Source: Xanthomonas massiliensis (GTDB taxonomy: Bacteria > Pseudomonadota > Gammaproteobacteria > Xanthomonadales > Xanthomonadaceae). From it: a DNA stretch of 64,000 bases. Where the stretch lies: positions 1,426,001-1,490,000 of the forward strand of contig NZ_FCOY01000006.1 of NCBI RefSeq assembly GCF_900018785.1, in the 5' to 3' direction. The notes beneath the pieces are model-generated. The model saw only the letters and a list, made by a program, of their open reading frames with translations. It ran no database searches and was not told the origin of the DNA. This document shows, in pieces, positions 1-7,216 of this stretch (position 1 is the stretch's first letter; the number at the start of each line of letters is the position of its first letter). A program made the position numbers and the translations under genes.

Positions 1-567
1 CTGTCCAGGCACCGGCCGCAGGACCTGGAGGCGCTGCGCCACTGGATCGAGACCGAACGTCCGCTGGCCATCGGCGAATGCGGACTGGACTTCCACGTCC
101 CCGGCCTGGACCCCGCACGCCAATTGGCATTCTTCGAGGGCCAGCTGGCCCTTGCCGTCGAATACGACCTGCCGGTGATCGTGCACGCGCGCAAGGCGGT
201 GGAACAGGTGCTGCTGGCGATCCGCCGCCATCCGGGCGTGCGCGGCGTGGTGCACAGCTACGGCGGCAGTCCCGAGCAGGCCGCGCAGCTATGGCAACGG
301 GGTTTCCTGCTCGGCCTGGGCGGCCCGCTCACCTATCCGGGCGCGCACCGCCTGCACCGGCTGGTGCGGCAGATGCCGCTGGAACAGCTGTTGCTCGAGA
401 CCGATGCCCCGGACCAACCGGATGCGGGCATCCGCGGCCAGCGCAACGAGCCGGCGCGCCTGGTCGCGGTGCTGCAGGCCGTGGCCGGGCTGCGCGCGGC
501 GCCGGCCGAGCGCATCGCCGCGCAGACTACCCTCAACGCCGAGCGCCTGTTCCGCCTGCCGGAGTGA
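1..567 (+). CDS. TatD family metal-dependent hydrolase (5' end missing)
   Basis: The frame is open from the first base of the window, so the N-terminus lies outside; 188 residues are visible. The motif AIGECGLDF near residue 25 is the TatD signature following the first metal-binding histidines. VIVHARKA, VVHSYGGS and LLLETDAP supply the remaining conserved His and Asp positions of the TIM-barrel hydrolase fold. Family members are metal-dependent 3'-5' DNases/RNases or deacylases; the exact substrate cannot be told. The stop lies 7 bp from the stop of tcdA on the other strand, so the two genes converge with no room for a separate terminator. Confidence 0.9.
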   Translation: MSRHRPQDLEALRHWIETERPLAIGECGLDFHVPGLDPARQLAFFEGQLALAVEYDLPVIVHARKAVEQVLLAIRRHPGVRGVVHSYGGSPEQAAQLWQRGFLLGLGGPLTYPGAHRLHRLVRQMPLEQLLLETDAPDQPDAGIRGQRNEPARLVAVLQAVAGLRAAPAERIAAQTTLNAERLFRLPE

Positions 568-573
568 CGGCGC

Positions 574-1383
574 TCAGGCGGCGGGCGCCGCGGCCGGACG
601 CGGCTTGAGCAGCATCTCCAGCACCTTGCCCACGGCCACGAAGGCGAAGGTGCCGGTCACGTGCGTGGCCGCGCCCAGGCCGGCGCCGCAGTCCAGGCGC
701 AGCGCCTCGTCGGCACCCAGTTGCGGGCGCAGCCCGCACACGCTGCCGTCGGCCTGCGGGTACTGCACGTTCTCCAGCGAATACACCGCCGGCACGCCGA
801 AATAGCGCTGGTGGTTGCGCGGGAAGTTGAACTCGCCGCGCAGCTTGCGGCGGATCAGCGCCAGCATCGCATCGTGCTCGGTACGCGACAGGTCGCGCAC
901 CCGTACCTGGGTCGGATCGGTGCGCCCGCCGGCCGCACCCACGGTCACGATCGGCAGCTTGCGCCGCCGGCACCAGGCGATCGCCTCGACCTTGACCCGG
1001 AAGCTGTCGCAGGCATCGACCACCAGGTCCAGCCCCTGGCCGAGCAGCTCCTCCAGGTTGGACGGCGTCAGGAACGATTCCACCACCTCCAGCCCGATCT
1101 CCGGGTTGATCGCCCGGCAGCGTTCGGCCATCGCCGCGGCCTTGTTGCGGCCGAACATGCCCGCCAGCGCCGGCAGCTGCCGGTTGGTGTTGGACACGCA
1201 GATGTCGTCGGCATCGATCAGCCGCAGCTGGCCCACGCCCGAACGGGCCAGGGCCTCCACCACCCACGAGCCCACGCCGCCCAGGCCGACCACCGCCACC
1301 CGGCACCCGGCCAGGCGCGCAACCGTGCCGGCGCCGTAGAGCCGGTCGATGCCCGAGAACCGTTCACGCCACTGTTCGTTCAT
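574..1383 (-). CDS. tcdA: tRNA threonylcarbamoyladenosine dehydratase TcdA
   Basis: Cyclises t6A37 to ct6A37 in ANN-decoding tRNAs using ATP; E1-like (ThiF/MoeB/HesA) fold. Visible are the nucleotide-binding VVGLGGVGSW at residues 31-40, the aspartate motif LIDADDI with NTNRQLPAL after it, and VVDACDSFRVK around 121-131. The length of 269 residues is normal for the family (E. coli CsdL/YgdL about 268). The ATG has no strong Shine-Dalgarno upstream. It faces the TatD gene. The t6A ATPase gene tsaE, which acts earlier in the same modification, lies about 42 kb away in this window. Confidence 0.93.
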   Translation of the reverse strand: MNEQWRERFSGIDRLYGAGTVARLAGCRVAVVGLGGVGSWVVEALARSGVGQLRLIDADDICVSNTNRQLPALAGMFGRNKAAAMAERCRAINPEIGLEVVESFLTPSNLEELLGQGLDLVVDACDSFRVKVEAIAWCRRRKLPIVTVGAAGGRTDPTQVRVRDLSRTEHDAMLALIRRKLRGEFNFPRNHQRYFGVPAVYSLENVQYPQADGSVCGLRPQLGADEALRLDCGAGLGAATHVTGTFAFVAVGKVLEMLLKPRPAAAPAA

Positions 1384-1435
1384 GCCGATATTTTACGGGA
1401 CCCACGTGCCAGCCCGCCGTCTCCCGGAGCCCGCC

Positions 1436-1873
1436 ATGAATGCCCCCGCCCGTCCCGCACGCCGCATCCCGCTCAAGGCCGCGCTGATCCTGGCGCTGTG
1501 CACCCTGGTCGTCGGTGCGGCCCTGGCGACGATGGCGCTGCGTGCCTGGCAGGCGCGCCAGGACCCGCTTCCCGACGCGGTGATGCACGTGATGGACCAC
1601 CAGGTCGACCAGCTGCGCGCCAGCATCGCCGCCAGCCGCTGCACGGCCACCGACGCGGTGCCGCGGCTGCAATCGCTGCGTGCCCTGGCCAACGACCTGG
1701 AGCCGGCATTCCCGGGTCTGGCATCGGACGATCGCTTCGTCGGCCACGCCTCGCGCCTGCGCGCCACCCTCGACGAGGCGCTGGCCCATCCGCCGACCGA
1801 CTGCAGCGGCCTGGACAGGACCGTCGCCCAGATCGGCCAGAGCTGCAGCGGGTGCCATCAGGATTTCCGCTGA
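1436..1873 (+). CDS. Small membrane-anchored c-type cytochrome
   Basis: 145 residues. An N-terminal hydrophobic segment at about residues 15-36 looks like an uncleaved anchor or signal peptide, followed by a helical domain and a single C-terminal haem-attachment motif SCSGCHQDFR five residues from the end. A CXXCH motif at the extreme C-terminus of a four-helix protein is the arrangement of cytochrome c' (PF01322), and the length fits. I infer a periplasmic haem protein; whether it binds NO/CO or transfers electrons is not decided by sequence. The ATG 30 codons into a longer open frame was chosen because the hydrophobic segment follows it directly. Confidence 0.75.
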   Translation: MNAPARPARRIPLKAALILALCTLVVGAALATMALRAWQARQDPLPDAVMHVMDHQVDQLRASIAASRCTATDAVPRLQSLRALANDLEPAFPGLASDDRFVGHASRLRATLDEALAHPPTDCSGLDRTVAQIGQSCSGCHQDFR

Positions 1874-1976
1874 TCTCCCGCGGCACCGGCCGACCCGGCC
1901 ATGGTTGTCGCCGCATTCATCTCGGGAACGACACGATCTGCAACATCGTGACACGTCTGTCCCAGGAGCAATGCCC

Positions 1977-2444
1977 ATGAAGATCGGATTCCTCGCCCTT
2001 TCCGCCCTCGCCACGCTGGCCCTGGCCGGCTGTGCCACCGCGCCCCGCGGCGGCTACGGCTACGGCAACGGCGGCACCTACGGGCAGCAGGCACGCTGCG
2101 CCGACTGCGGCATCGTCACCCGCATCGATACGGTGCAGTCCAACCGCACCGCGCCCACCGCCACCGGCGCGATCCTCGGCGGCATCGTCGGCGCCGTCGC
2201 CGGGCGCCAGATCTCCAAGGAGACCGGCGGCAGCAAGGGCAACAAGAACGTCGCCGCGGTGGCCGGTGCGGCCGGCGGCGCACTGGCCGGCAACGCCATC
2301 CAGAACAACGTCACCGGCGATTCCTACGACATCCACGTGAAGATGGACGACGGACGGGTGATCGTCGTCAACCAGAAAAACCTCGACGGCGTGGCCGAGA
2401 ACGCCTATGTACGCGTGGCCAACGGCCGGGTGGTGCTGCGCTGA
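1977..2444 (+). CDS. Glycine-zipper 2TM lipoprotein (SlyB/17-kDa antigen type)
   Basis: 155 residues. Lipobox LALAGC gives a lipidated Cys about residue 18. The centre carries the small-residue pattern GAILGGIVGAVAG...AAVAGAAGGALAG typical of glycine-zipper 2TM domains (PF05433), which pack as hairpins in membranes. Related proteins (SlyB, Pcp, Rickettsia 17-kDa antigen) sit in the outer membrane and contribute to envelope integrity. An in-frame ATG also lies six bases earlier, but AGGAG at 1964-1968 is only 2 nt from that and 8 nt from the chosen one. A GC-rich hairpin follows the stop at about 80 bp. Confidence 0.85.
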   Translation: MKIGFLALSALATLALAGCATAPRGGYGYGNGGTYGQQARCADCGIVTRIDTVQSNRTAPTATGAILGGIVGAVAGRQISKETGGSKGNKNVAAVAGAAGGALAGNAIQNNVTGDSYDIHVKMDDGRVIVVNQKNLDGVAENAYVRVANGRVVLR

Positions 2445-2524
2445 GGCGCCCCGGGAGCACGCCGGCGCGGGCGATCACGCGGCCGTCCGCTCGCGGCCGG
2501 CGAAGTCCCCGGCCGGAAACGGGG

Positions 2525-2546
2525 AGCCCGCCGCGAGGCGGGCTTT
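2525..2546 (+). terminator. Candidate terminator after the glycine-zipper lipoprotein
   Basis: A perfect 8-bp stem (AGCCCGCC / GGCGGGCT) closes a GCGA tetraloop; the T tract is short (TTT then C). It lies 80 bp past the lipoprotein stop and nothing else on the plus strand ends nearby. The rest of 2445-2740 shows no gene. Confidence 0.6.
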
Positions 2547-2684
2547 CCCGTATATCCGCTCCCGGGTGGGGATGCGTGCGCACGCGCACGTCGAACCCGC
2601 AGGTGGACCGGCCCCATGCCGTATCAAGCAGGTGCCGGCCTTGGTAGGCGCCCCGGTGCGCGCCCTGCCGGCGACGGACATGAC

Positions 2685-2716
2685 AAGGACCGGCCATGCA
2701 CGCATGGCCGGTCCTT
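2685..2716 (-). terminator. Hairpin terminator of the cold-shock gene
   Basis: A 13-bp perfect inverted repeat (AAGGACCGGCCAT with its complement) around a 6-nt loop sits 25 bp past the cold-shock stop codon. T-rich bases flank both sides, so it could work in both directions, also catching read-through from the lipoprotein gene. Confidence 0.7.
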
Positions 2717-2740
2717 CCTTTCCTGGCCTTCCGGGGCCGC

Positions 2741-2950
2741 TTACAGCGGCTGGACGGCGTCGGCCTGCAGCCCCTTCTGGCCCTGGACGACGGTGAAGGT
2801 GACCTTCTGGCCTTCCTTCAGGCTCTTGAAGCCCTGGACCTGGATCGCACGGAAGTGCACGAACACGTCCTCGCCGTTCTCGCGGCTGATGAAGCCAAAG
2901 CCCTTGGCGTCGTTGAACCACTTGACGGTTCCGGTCTCGCGCTCAGACAT
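2741..2950 (-). CDS. Cold-shock domain protein (CspA family), copy 1
   Basis: 69 residues, one complete cold-shock domain. RNP1 (KGFGFI) and RNP2 (VFVHF) are intact, preceded by the usual [12 protein letters not shown] start. It binds single-stranded RNA and DNA as an RNA chaperone. AAGGAG nine bases upstream of the ATG fixes the start. A longer open frame upstream is not coding in character. The paralogue at 29.7-29.9 kb shares the same ends ([16 protein letters not shown] and QADxVQPL), so this is a two-copy family here. The leader is likely long (see the promoter entry), as in other csp messages; whether this copy is cold-inducible is unknown. Confidence 0.95.
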   Translation of the reverse strand: MSERETGTVKWFNDAKGFGFISRENGEDVFVHFRAIQVQGFKSLKEGQKVTFTVVQGQKGLQADAVQPL

Positions 2951-3091
2951 CTCGACAAACTCCTTGGTGACACGATTTCGTTTGGGATGGGTGCGGCGTC
3001 TGGGTACAAGGAGGAGCCGGATGCAGCGATACAGCGGACCGACGGATCCAGGCCACGTCACGCGGTGACCTTGCCAAGCGCAGCGGCTGCA

Positions 3092-3119
3092 ACTTAACCC
3101 GGCCAAAATGAAATTGCAA
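3092..3119 (-). promoter_or_regulatory. Candidate promoter for cold-shock gene copy 1
   Basis: On the minus strand TTGCAA (-35, 3119-3114) and TTAAGT (-10, 3097-3092) are separated by 16 bp in an unusually AT-rich patch. Use of this site would give a leader of roughly 135 nt before the cold-shock start codon, the length expected of csp messages. The -10 matches consensus at only three positions, so this is a weak call. Confidence 0.35.
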
Positions 3120-3171
3120 TCACCCCGGAGCCACTCCTGTCAACCCCAAAACGTCCTTGTCGGCCGCCCCC

Positions 3172-3657
3172 ATGGATACTGCATTCATCTTCCACCTGAT
3201 CGCCATCGTGCTGGTACTGGCTGGCCTGGCCGGCATCGTCCTGCCGGCCCTGCCCGGCGTGCCGCTGGTGTTCGCCGGGCTGCTGCTGTCGGCCTGGGCG
3301 GACGGCTTCCACCACGTCGGCTGGCCCATGCTGCTGGTGCTCGCCGGGCTGACGCTGCTTTCGCTGCTGGTGGACGTGGCCGCCACCGCGCTGGGGGCCA
3401 AGGGCGTCGGCGCCAGCCGGCTGGCGATCGCCGGCGCGCTGGCGGGCACGGTGGTCGGGCTGTTCTTCATGCCCATCGGTTTGCTGGCCGGCCCCTTCGT
3501 CGGGGCGTGGCTGGGCGAGTACTGGCATGGGCGCCACCTCGGCCGCGCCACCGCGGTCGGCCTGGGCACCTGGCTGGGGATCGTCCTGGGCACCGCCTCC
3601 AAGCTTGCCATCGCCCTGGCCATGCTGGTGCTGTTCGCTCTGGCCTGGTGGCGCTGA
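3172..3657 (+). CDS. DUF456 integral membrane protein
   Basis: 161 residues, almost entirely hydrophobic, with about four to five membrane segments. The repeated glycine-rich stretches (GLAGIVLPALPGVPLVFAGLL and IGLLAGPFVGAWLGEY) match DUF456 (PF04306), a small membrane family of unknown function. An in-frame TTG five codons earlier is possible, but the ATG is preferred. It lies divergent from the cold-shock gene and 76 bp before the phospholipase gene on the same strand. No function is assigned. Confidence 0.8.
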   Translation: MDTAFIFHLIAIVLVLAGLAGIVLPALPGVPLVFAGLLLSAWADGFHHVGWPMLLVLAGLTLLSLLVDVAATALGAKGVGASRLAIAGALAGTVVGLFFMPIGLLAGPFVGAWLGEYWHGRHLGRATAVGLGTWLGIVLGTASKLAIALAMLVLFALAWWR

Positions 3658-3733
3658 CGCCCGGCGGCCTTGGCATCGGCTGCACTCCGGTTCTGGCACC
3701 ATGCGCGCCCTGCCCCCACGTCGAGATCCGTCG

Positions 3734-4873
3734 ATGCCCAGACCTGCCCCGATGCTCCTGGTCGCCTGTTCGCTGGCCCCGCTGGCCGCCGCCGCCCAGG
3801 AGGTGGCACCCGCTGCCGCCGCCTCGCCCCAGGCCTGCGTGTCGGTCCAGTCCGATGCCGCGCGCCTGGCCTGCTACGACCAGGCGCTGGGCTACCACGC
3901 GGTGGACACCCAGCAGGCCGATGCCGATGCCGCCTCGGCCTCGCAGGCGCTGAAGGCGCGCGAACAGGCGGCCGAGCGCGAGGCCCATTCCGAACGCAGC
4001 GACGAGCAGCAGATCTTCCGCCGGGACTACTGGAACAACAGCATCGCCAACGCCGGCCGCGGCTCGCTGCTGGACAGCCGCTGGGAGCTGGCCAAGGACT
4101 CCAAGCTGGGCACGTTCCAGCTGCGCGCCTTCAAGCCGGTGTACCTGCTGCCGGCGTTCTGGACCAGCCGCAAGAACACCCTGCCCTCCTCGCCCAACCC
4201 GGCCAACACCGTCACCACGCCGCAGGTGCTGGACAGCACCGAGCTGAAGTTCCAGCTCAGCTTCAAGACCAAGGTGTGGGAGAACATCTTCGGCGACAAC
4301 GGCGACCTGTGGGCCGGCTATACCCAGAGCTCGCGCTGGCAGGCCTACAACGCCGAGGATTCGCGCCCGTTCCGCGAGACCAACTACGAGCCGGAACTGA
4401 TGCTGGTGTTCCGCAACAACTACAGCTTCGCCGGCTGGCACGGGCGCATGGCCGCGATCGGCCTTGACCACCAGTCCAACGGCCGCAGCGATCCGCTCTC
4501 GCGCAGCTGGAACCGGGTGATCCTCAACTTCGGCTTCGACCGCGACAACTGGGCCTTCGTCGTGCGCCCGTGGTACCGCGTCCCCGAGAGCCGCAGCGAC
4601 GACAACAATCCGGACATCGAGGACTACATGGGGCGCATGGACGCAACCCTCATCTGGAACAAGGACGGCCACGAGGTGTCGCTGATGGGCCGCCATTCGC
4701 TGCGCAGCGGCGACCGCTCGCACGGGGCGCTGCAGCTGGACTGGGGCTTCCCGATCAGCAACCTGCTGCGCGGCCATGTCCAGGTGTTCGACGGCTACGG
4801 CGAGAGCATGATCGACTACAACCATCGCGCCACCTACGTCGGCGTGGGCATCTCGCTGCTGGAGTGGTTCTGA
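3734..4873 (+). CDS. pldA: Outer-membrane phospholipase A (PldA/OMPLA)
   Basis: Calcium-dependent phospholipase A1/A2 embedded as a 12-strand beta-barrel in the outer membrane, removing misplaced phospholipids. The catalytic block DHQSNGRSDPLSRSWNRV contains the triad His246, Ser248 and Asn260 with the spacing known from E. coli (142/144/156). At 379 residues it is about 90 longer than the E. coli enzyme. The extra part lies between the signal peptide and the barrel and holds a CVSVQSDAARLACYDQAL motif and a charged helical stretch. The last residue is Phe, as in many barrel proteins. An alternative ATG at 3701 would lengthen the leader. The stop overlaps the next start (TGATG). Confidence 0.92.
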   Translation: MPRPAPMLLVACSLAPLAAAAQEVAPAAAASPQACVSVQSDAARLACYDQALGYHAVDTQQADADAASASQALKAREQAAEREAHSERSDEQQIFRRDYWNNSIANAGRGSLLDSRWELAKDSKLGTFQLRAFKPVYLLPAFWTSRKNTLPSSPNPANTVTTPQVLDSTELKFQLSFKTKVWENIFGDNGDLWAGYTQSSRWQAYNAEDSRPFRETNYEPELMLVFRNNYSFAGWHGRMAAIGLDHQSNGRSDPLSRSWNRVILNFGFDRDNWAFVVRPWYRVPESRSDDNNPDIEDYMGRMDATLIWNKDGHEVSLMGRHSLRSGDRSHGALQLDWGFPISNLLRGHVQVFDGYGESMIDYNHRATYVGVGISLLEWF

Positions 4874-5220
4874 TGGCGGTGCGCATCTGGCACAACCCGC
4901 GCTGCGGCAATTCGCGCGGGGCGCTGGCGCTGATCCGCGAGGCCGGCATCGAGCCGCAGGTATACGACTACCTGCACACGCCGCCGGACGCGGCCACGCT
5001 CAAGGCGGCGCTGGCGCGCATGGGCATGGACGCGCGCCAGCTGCTGCGCAGCAAGGAGGTGGCCTACGCGGAACTGGGGCTGGCCGATCCGGCGCTGGAC
5101 GAGGATGCCCTGGTCGCGGCCATGGTCGCCCACCCGGTCCTGATCAACCGCCCGATCGTGGAGACGCCCAAGGGCACTGCGCTGTGCCGGCCGCCGGAGC
5201 GCGTGCTCGCGCTGCTGTGA
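4873..5220 (+). CDS. ArsC/Spx-family glutaredoxin-dependent arsenate reductase
   Basis: 115 residues, normal for the small thioredoxin-fold ArsC family. The N-terminal IWHNPRCGNSRGAL holds the catalytic Cys11 in the HNPRCxxSR context, and LINRPIVETPKGTALCRPPE has the conserved arginine of the active site. It converts arsenate to arsenite with glutathione and glutaredoxin; close paralogues (YffB) act on other substrates. No ars regulator or efflux gene is near, so arsenic resistance is not demonstrated. The start overlaps the pldA stop by one base, implying translational coupling. A TGAGCC/GGCTCA hairpin spans its stop and the convergent GST stop. Confidence 0.82.
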   Translation: MAVRIWHNPRCGNSRGALALIREAGIEPQVYDYLHTPPDAATLKAALARMGMDARQLLRSKEVAYAELGLADPALDEDALVAAMVAHPVLINRPIVETPKGTALCRPPERVLALL

Positions 5221-5232
5221 GCCGGGACAGGC

Positions 5233-5874
5233 TCAGGCCCAGTCGCTGATGCCCTCGCGCCGATAGGTCTCCTTGAACGCCGGCCGCGCCTTCATGCGCG
5301 CGGCGTGCGCGTTCAGCGCCGGCCAGTCGTCGGTTGGCCGCGGCATGTTGCGCGACCAGCGCATCAGCATGGTCAACATGAAGTCGGCCACCGAGATCCG
5401 CTCGCCGAGCAGGTACGGGCCGCCCGCCGCCTCCAGGTGATCGGCGACCTGCTGCCAGGCCGTCTCCAGGCGCCGGCGCGCCTGCCCGGCGGACGCCTCG
5501 GCGTTGGCCGCGCCGGCCGGTTCGTCCGGATAGAACCAGGCGCGATAGGCCGGCTGCAGCGTGTTGGCGCAGAAGCACATCCAGCGGTAGTAGTCCGCGC
5601 GCGCCTCCGAACCCGGTGCCGGTGCCAGCTGCGCCTGCGGATAGGCATCGGCCAGGTGCATGGCGATCGCGGCCGCCTCGGTGAGCACGTGGCCATCCTC
5701 CAGCACCAGCGTCGGCACCACGCCGGCCGGGTTCAGGCGCAGGTATTCCGGCGATTTCTGCTCGCGCCGGTCGAAGTCCAGCAGGTGCAGCCGGTGCGGC
5801 ACGTCCAGTTCGATCAGCAACCAGTGCACCACCAGTGCGGCGGTACTGGGGGCGTAGTAGAGCGTGGCCGGCAT
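5233..5874 (-). CDS. Glutathione S-transferase family protein
   Basis: 213 residues. The N-terminal thioredoxin-like half begins LYYAPSTAALVVHWLL and carries NPAGVVPTL and the glutathione-binding EAAAIAMHLAD. The C-terminal all-helical half has the N-capping motif ERISVADFMLTML. A cytosolic, probably homodimeric enzyme conjugating or reducing with glutathione; its class (beta or theta-like) and substrate are not clear. A further in-frame ATG lies 33 bases upstream, but the chosen one matches family N-termini. Its neighbours upstream on the same strand are a DsbA-like protein and a peroxiredoxin, which suggests a thiol-redox cluster. Confidence 0.85.
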   Translation of the reverse strand: MPATLYYAPSTAALVVHWLLIELDVPHRLHLLDFDRREQKSPEYLRLNPAGVVPTLVLEDGHVLTEAAAIAMHLADAYPQAQLAPAPGSEARADYYRWMCFCANTLQPAYRAWFYPDEPAGAANAEASAGQARRRLETAWQQVADHLEAAGGPYLLGERISVADFMLTMLMRWSRNMPRPTDDWPALNAHAARMKARPAFKETYRREGISDWA

Positions 5875-5942
5875 CGGCGACTCCGTTCGTGGAGGAGCCG
5901 CCATCATCCCGTGCGCGGGCGGGCGGCGCCAGCCCGCGGCCG

Positions 5943-6470
5943 TCAGTCGCCGAGCAGCGCCTCGATGTCCCCGTACAGCCCCTCGGCACCGTCCACCGCG
6001 TCGTAGCGGCGGCCGTTGATGAAGAAGCAGGGCGTGCCGTTGACGCCGCTGCGCACGCCGCCGGCGAAATCGTGCTGGATGCGCTCGAGGTAGGTGTCGT
6101 CGGCCATCGCGTCCTGCAGGCCCGCCACCGACAGCCCCAGGTCGCTGGCGATCTGCTCGTAGAGCGCATCGCCGAGCACGTCCTGGTTGGCGTACAGCGC
6201 GTCGTGCGCTTCCCAGAAACGGCCATGGTTGCCGGCGTACTCGGCGGTCACCGCCGCGGGGATGGCCTCGGGATGGTCGTCGCTGAGCGGGAAGTTGCGG
6301 AACACGAAGGCGATGCGGTCGCCGAAATCGCGCAGGATGTCGCCGATCACCGGCTGCGCCGCGGCGCAGTACGGGCACTGGTAGTCGCCGTATTCCAGCA
6401 GCACGACCGGCGCGTGCAGGTCGCCGAGTACATGGTCGTCCGGGCCGACCGGGATGCGCAGGCCGCTCAT
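5943..6470 (-). CDS. DsbA-family thioredoxin-fold protein (CPYC)
   Basis: 175 residues. The active-site motif is YQCPYCAAAQP near residue 31; NGTPCFFINGRRY is the cis-proline loop (TP) of the DsbA/DSBA-like (PF13462/PF01323) fold. No signal peptide is visible, so a cytoplasmic location is inferred, unlike classical periplasmic DsbA. The start codon overlaps the peroxiredoxin stop (ATGA), so the two are translated from one message. I infer that this protein may act as thiol reductant or partner of that peroxiredoxin; it could equally be an independent oxidoreductase. Confidence 0.82.
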   Translation of the reverse strand: MSGLRIPVGPDDHVLGDLHAPVVLLEYGDYQCPYCAAAQPVIGDILRDFGDRIAFVFRNFPLSDDHPEAIPAAVTAEYAGNHGRFWEAHDALYANQDVLGDALYEQIASDLGLSVAGLQDAMADDTYLERIQHDFAGGVRSGVNGTPCFFINGRRYDAVDGAEGLYGDIEALLGD

Positions 6471-6964
6471 TTGGGCAGTTTCTCCAGGGCGTCGAGGATG
6501 CCGTCGGCCCCGGGATTGACCGCGGTCGGCGACAGGTAGCTCCAGGCGATCACGCCTTCCTTGTCGATCACGAACAGTGCGCGCTTGCAGTAGCCGTGCT
6601 CGGCGTCGTAGGCGCCATAGTCACGGGCCACCGCGCCCTTGGGCTCGAAATCGGCCAGCAGGTCGAAATGCAGCTTGCGCGCCTGGGCGAAGGCCTGGTG
6701 GCACCAGGCGCTGTCCACCGAGATGCCCAGCAGCGTGGCGCCGTACTCCCGGAACATCGGCAGGGTCTGGTTGAACAGCACCAGCTCGTCGCCGCACACC
6801 GCACTCCAGTCGGCGGGATAGAACGCCAGGATCACCGGCTTGCCGCGCAGCTCGTGCAACGACAGGGTCTGATCCGGGGTGGCGTTGAGGGTGAAGTCCG
6901 GAGCCGGAGTCCCGGCGGCCAACAGCGCGGCCGGCTCGGCGGGGGAACGGTCGGAAGCGGGCAT
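6467..6964 (-). CDS. Peroxiredoxin (AhpC/TSA family)
   Basis: 165 residues. The peroxidatic cysteine lies in YPADWSAVCGDEL, matching the P-x3-S/T-x2-C signature. Further cysteines (SAWCHQAF and GYCKRALFVID) could serve as resolving residues. It reduces hydrogen peroxide and organic peroxides in the cytosol. Two ATGs nine bases apart compete; AGAGG directly abuts the first but sits 9 nt from the second, so the second is chosen. It is the first gene of a two-gene overlapping unit with the CPYC protein. Confidence 0.85.
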   Translation of the reverse strand: MPASDRSPAEPAALLAAGTPAPDFTLNATPDQTLSLHELRGKPVILAFYPADWSAVCGDELVLFNQTLPMFREYGATLLGISVDSAWCHQAFAQARKLHFDLLADFEPKGAVARDYGAYDAEHGYCKRALFVIDKEGVIAWSYLSPTAVNPGADGILDALEKLPK

Positions 6965-7165
6965 GCCTGGCATCCTCTATGAATACGTTGTCTTTGTACC
7001 TTAGGCCGGAACAGGTGAAGCCGGTGCCACGACAGAAGGCCGGATTGCCGCACCGGGCGCGAGCACCGACGCGCGCCACGTTGTCCCGTGCGGCGATGCC
7101 GCGGTCCTGCGCGACCGCCGGCGCATCGGCATGCGGACCGTCTCGCCGGCCCCCGCCGCGAGGGA

Positions 7166-7194
7166 CGGAAGGCCCGGCAGGGCCCGGCCTTCCG
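7166..7194 (-). terminator. Weak candidate terminator after class I fumarase
   Basis: A 9-bp stem (CGGAAGGCC / GGCCTTCCG) with an 11-nt loop lies 23 bp past the fumarase stop. There is no real T tract on the minus strand, so factor-independent termination is uncertain. Confidence 0.35.
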
Positions 7195-7216
7195 GTGCGA
7201 CGAGTCGCCCCGGCGC

